This document shows positions 17,901 to 20,533 of a DNA stretch of 20,533 nucleotides, in pieces. The notes beneath the pieces are model-generated. The model saw nothing but the letters and a program-made list of their open reading frames with translations, was not told the DNA's origin and did no database searches. The DNA comes from Pigoraptor vietnamica (taxonomy: Eukaryota; Opisthokonta; Filasterea), in the NCBI GenBank assembly GCA_943704525.1, contig CALSCQ010003021.1:1-20533 (forward strand). Direction: 5' to 3'. The first letter of the stretch is position 1, and every line of letters starts with the position of its first letter. A program made the translations under genes and the position numbers.

Positions 17901-19857
17901 GTGCGCACGCTGATTGTAGTGTGCAGCACGTACAACGGCTATCCCCCCGACAACGCCGCGCGCTTCCTCGCATGGATCAGCGACCCGAAGCACCCGCCAG
18001 ACATGCTCTCGCACCTCTCGTACGCCGTGTTTGGTTGCGGTAACCGCCTCTGGCGCGCCGCATTCCAGAAGGTACCCGCGGCGATCGATGCGCGCCTTTC
18101 CGCTTTGGGTGCGCGCCGCGTGATCGAAGCTGGGGCGGGCGATGCATCGGAGGGTGCACTCGAGTCGTCGTTCCTCGCGTGGTCAGCCCGCCTGTGGCCG
18201 GTGCTGCGCTTCGAGAAAGGCCTGGAACTCGACACGCTGAACACCTCTCATCAACGCACAGCGTCATTCCGGCGCACCCGCACAACTGACTCATCGGTCG
18301 AACCAGCGCCCGCGGAGCAGACGGACGGGCGGCGCATGTCGTTCACGCGGCGGATGTCCACGCGCCGGGCCGTGTCCGGATTGTCGCCCGCGGACAGCGT
18401 CGTGACCGCACTTGACCACGACAAGGGTGAGGTCGACGGCAGCAAGCTAAACCTGGGCCGGAAGTCTGTGTTCGCTCGCGTGGTCGAGAACAGGGAGCTC
18501 AACGGCCCCGACGCGGGCGACCGCTCCACGCGCCTTGTGCGGCTGACCCTTCCCCACGGCGCCGACTACGAGCCAGGCGACCACATGGTCGTGTACCCGC
18601 GCGTTTCGTGCGAGCTCGCGCTGCGTTTGCTCGGGGCGCTCAAGATCGACCCCGAGACGCGCGTTCCCTTCGTGGATCGCAACGTGCGAGGCGAGTTCTC
18701 GGCAGTGGAGCTGCTCTGCCGGTTTGCCGACCTGCGCCAGCGCCCTCCGCGCGAGACGTTGGCGGTGCTTGCGTCGTTTGTGTCGGACCCAGCGGAGGCC
18801 GACGCCCTTCTTGCTATAAGCGGGGAGCACCTGGAGGCGCACTCTGCGTACGACGCGCGCTTTGGGACCGCGTGGCCGCCCAAGGAGAACATCGTCGACG
18901 CGGTGTGTGCGCTCAAGAGCATTTCGCTGCCCATCGGGGAGCTCGTGTGCGCGCTGCCGCGTATCGTGCCACGCAACTACTCGATTGCGTCGGCGCCGTG
19001 CGACACGAACGTCGTGAACGGTGAGTTATTGCGAGGGGCCATCCGGAAACATGTGCCTGCTTCTATAGCGCCTCTCATAACGTGCATTCGCCCGGCTGCA
19101 GGCGTCCGCACCGTGACGCTGTGCGTCGGCGTCGTCCGCGAGACCTTTCCGCATGGTCAGACGTACGAGGGATTTGGCTCGGGGCACCTTGCGCACTCGG
19201 CGCCCTCTGATGTGGTCGAGTGCTCGCTGTCGCCGTCGTCGCTTTTCAGGCTGCCACCGCCCACTGCCGATGTGGACTCGCTCATCTTTGTGTGTGCCGG
19301 GTGAGTGCTCCCGTTGAGGCACTGCAGTCACCTGGCGACGTTATGTGCAACACGACGTGCTTATGCAAACATTTCATCACCCTGCCGCAACACACCGTTG
19401 ACTTCCACTCTATCTCGTCAACTGTAGCACGGGGCTCGCGCCCTTCGTCAGCTTCCTCGAGGAGCTCGAGCGGCGACGCGCGGAGGGGCTCGCAGTGCCG
19501 CCCGTGCGCTTGTACTTTGGCTGCCGCGGGCCCACCGTCGACTTCATCCACGCCGAGACGCTGCAGCACCACGAGCGCACGGGGATCATCTCGTCCCTCC
19601 GCGTCGCCTTTTCGCGCGCCGAACCGCAGCACCCGCGTCGCTATGTTCAGGACCTCATCGCGGATGATGCGGCGGACGTGCGCGCGTCGCTCGTTACCGG
19701 CAAGGGCACGGTGATGGTGTGCGGGAGCGCCAAGCGCATGGGAGCGGACGTGTGGGCGGCGCTCGCGAAGATTGTTGGTGGCGAAGGGACGGACGGAACC
19801 GCTGCACTCGACGCGCTGGTTGCGCAGGGTCGGTACATTGAGGACGTGTGGGGATAA
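14446..19857 (+). CDS. CYP505/BM3-type P450-reductase fusion, haem loop missing
   Basis: These self-sufficient enzymes fuse a P450, typically a fatty-acid hydroxylase, to its NADPH reductase. Exons: to 14479, 15149-15260, 15542-15781, 15886-16022 (donor unsure), 16194-16358, 16505-16646, 16884-17068, 17260-17305, 17435-17715, 17861-19020, 19102-19300 and 19428-19857. P450 part: REPFVGSIPYL (proline-rich start), GGIFRLAIAG, YERFAEVGGRGLFTASDDDE, I-helix FLVAGHCAETTATML, K-helix SETLR (ExxR). Reductase part: LYGSGSGTSEDFA and STYNGYPPDNA (FMN), RNYSIASAP (FAD), AGTGLAPFVSFLEEL, LYFGCR, VMVCGSAKRM and a terminal YIEDVWG (NADPH). No FxxGxRxCxG haem loop is found in any frame between ExxR and the FMN domain; only about 75 residues lie there, about half of what BM3-type proteins have. 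Frame changes are needed near 15589, 15682 and 16540. The start codon is not identified. Confidence 0.85.
14500..14937. repeat. GT/GC-rich microsatellite-like tract in the first intron
   Basis: About 440 bases dominated by gt with gc and ga interruptions. The purest parts are at 14699-14815 and 14841-14935. The tract fills most of the 669-nt intron between the first visible P450 exon (donor gtgagt at 14480) and the acceptor ending at 15148. The Val/Cys-rich frames it produces are by-products of the repeat. Confidence 0.9.
15244..15356 (+). repeat. Tandem duplication of an exon end with its 5' splice site
   Basis: Copies at 15244-15281 and 15319-15356 match at 34 of 38 bases. Each contains the exon end (DYVIV codons) and the following donor: gtgtgt at 15261 and gtgcgt at 15336. 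The offset is 75 bases, an exact multiple of three, and no stop lies between them. Using the second donor would add 25 codons to the P450 in frame. The first donor gives the expected protein. Confidence 0.9.
19021..19101 (+). other. 81-nt intron in the reductase part, frame-neutral
   Basis: Begins gtgagt and ends ggctgcag. Its length is a multiple of three and it holds no in-frame stop, so retention would insert 27 residues between the FAD-binding RNYSIASAP segment and the next strand. Splicing is preferred because the joined sequence matches the family. Confidence 0.75.
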
Positions 19858-20144
19858 GCAAGTGACGCCGGGCGATTCCATTCCCTCAACGGTTATCGTG
19901 AGCGAAATGCTATAAAAACTGTTCAATGAAGGGCGCAGTAAGAGTGAGACGTCGCACGAACGGCCGTATCGCGCGGTGAGTCGCCACAGCCTCGATTGGC
20001 GAAGCGCGCCCTTCGCATATCGGACGCGGCCACGACCATGAACGCACCAACACGCGCGTCGCACCCTTCTTCCACTCCTCCGCCAACAGACGCGACACAA
20101 CTTGCGTCTGCACCCCGCGCCCCTCTGCGCCCCGCTCGCCCTGT
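19858..20144. other. Convergent spacer
   Basis: This lies between the end of the P450 fusion (+) and the end of a minus-strand gene. It contains TATAAAA at 19911-19917, but no plausible gene starts after it; the next ATG (19925) opens only 17 codons. No other feature is seen. Confidence 0.45.
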
Positions 20145-20374
20145 TCAGCGCATCCAGTCCACCTGCGACGCACCGTCCATTCCGAGGCACAGCGCCACCC
20201 AATTGCGCGCAGCTTCAGCGTCCTTGAACGACGACAGCGGCCCGTCCACGGCGCCGTCCGCACACAGAACGCGCACGAGGGGACATACTTGCGAAGTGGA
20301 ACGCGGAGCCACTTTGGAAGCAACGCCCGATCATAATGATCGTACAGGGAGAACGCCGAACACCCAAAAAACGC
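20145..20374 (-). CDS. C-terminal end of an unidentified gene
   Basis: I do not recognise this protein. Minus-strand frames look coding: a segment from about 20374 to 20282 includes FFGCSAFSLYDHYDRALLP and KWLRVPLRKYV, and a second from about 20276 includes DGPLSSFKDAEAARNWVAL and GASQVDWMR, ending in TGA at 20145-20147. The two lie in different frames, so a one-base loss near 20276-20284 or an unseen splice is needed. Upstream on this strand is a long CA repeat, so earlier exons would lie beyond the window. Composition and the sharp stop support a real gene end; alternatively it is chance coding potential in GC-rich DNA. Confidence 0.4.
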
Positions 20375-20380
20375 CTTTGA

Positions 20381-20533
<153 letters not shown>

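Noticed and set aside
19911-19917. TATAAAA considered as a promoter for a plus-strand gene
   Set aside because: Only a 17-codon frame follows and the DNA beyond is better read as the end of a minus-strand gene; it may be part of the P450 3' end.

Overview
The window is eukaryotic nuclear DNA, GC-rich, with multi-exon genes whose introns follow GT...AG (mostly 80-350 nt, donors usually gtgagt, gtgggt or gtgcgt). The gene set is a GWT1/PIG-W acyltransferase, a homeobox factor, a fungal-looking pyruvate kinase, a DIT1/PvcA-type isocyanide synthase, a rabenosyn-5/Vac1-like FYVE protein, a Crinkler-RHS-type NTPase-nuclease and a CYP505/BM3-type P450-reductase fusion. My inference is a fungus, possibly an early-diverging lineage; an amoebozoan or another opisthokont is not excluded. 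No bacterial operon logic applies.

Layout. 1-1804 (+): last seven exons of GWT1/PIG-W, cut at its 5' end by the window. 1805-2673: intergenic, with an AT-rich patch. 2674-3738 (+): homeobox gene, one intron inside the homeobox. 3739-4176: convergent spacer. 4177-7087 (-): pyruvate kinase, ten exons, one of only 28 nt, with a 39-bp minisatellite in its last intron. 7088-7552: spacer holding the pyruvate kinase promoter. 7553-9368 (-): isocyanide synthase, three exons, the same Cys4 motif at both ends of the protein. 9369-9764: divergent promoter region. 9765-11410 (+): rabenosyn-5-like FYVE gene broken into several frames. 11668-13948 (-): Crinkler-RHS-type gene with one apparent frameshift. 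13949-14445: divergent spacer. 14446-19857 (+): P450-reductase fusion with a GT-rich first intron, a duplicated splice donor, several frameshifts and no haem-ligand loop. 20145-20374 (-): end of an unidentified gene. 20383-20533: a long GT microsatellite that runs off the window.

Whole-window pattern. The four genes left of about 9.4 kb read cleanly through every exon, while every gene to the right needs at least one frame change to keep its conserved protein. Either the right half carries assembly indels or these genes are decaying; the raw sequence cannot decide.

The most interesting items are the isocyanide synthase with mirrored CxCxCxxC termini, the P450-reductase fusion lacking its cysteine loop, the in-frame tandem copy of a 5' splice site, and the Crinkler-RHS gene. 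An isocyanide synthase and a P450 are partners in yeast dityrosine synthesis (DIT1/DIT2), but here they lie about 5 kb apart with two unrelated genes between, so a functional link is only a hypothesis.
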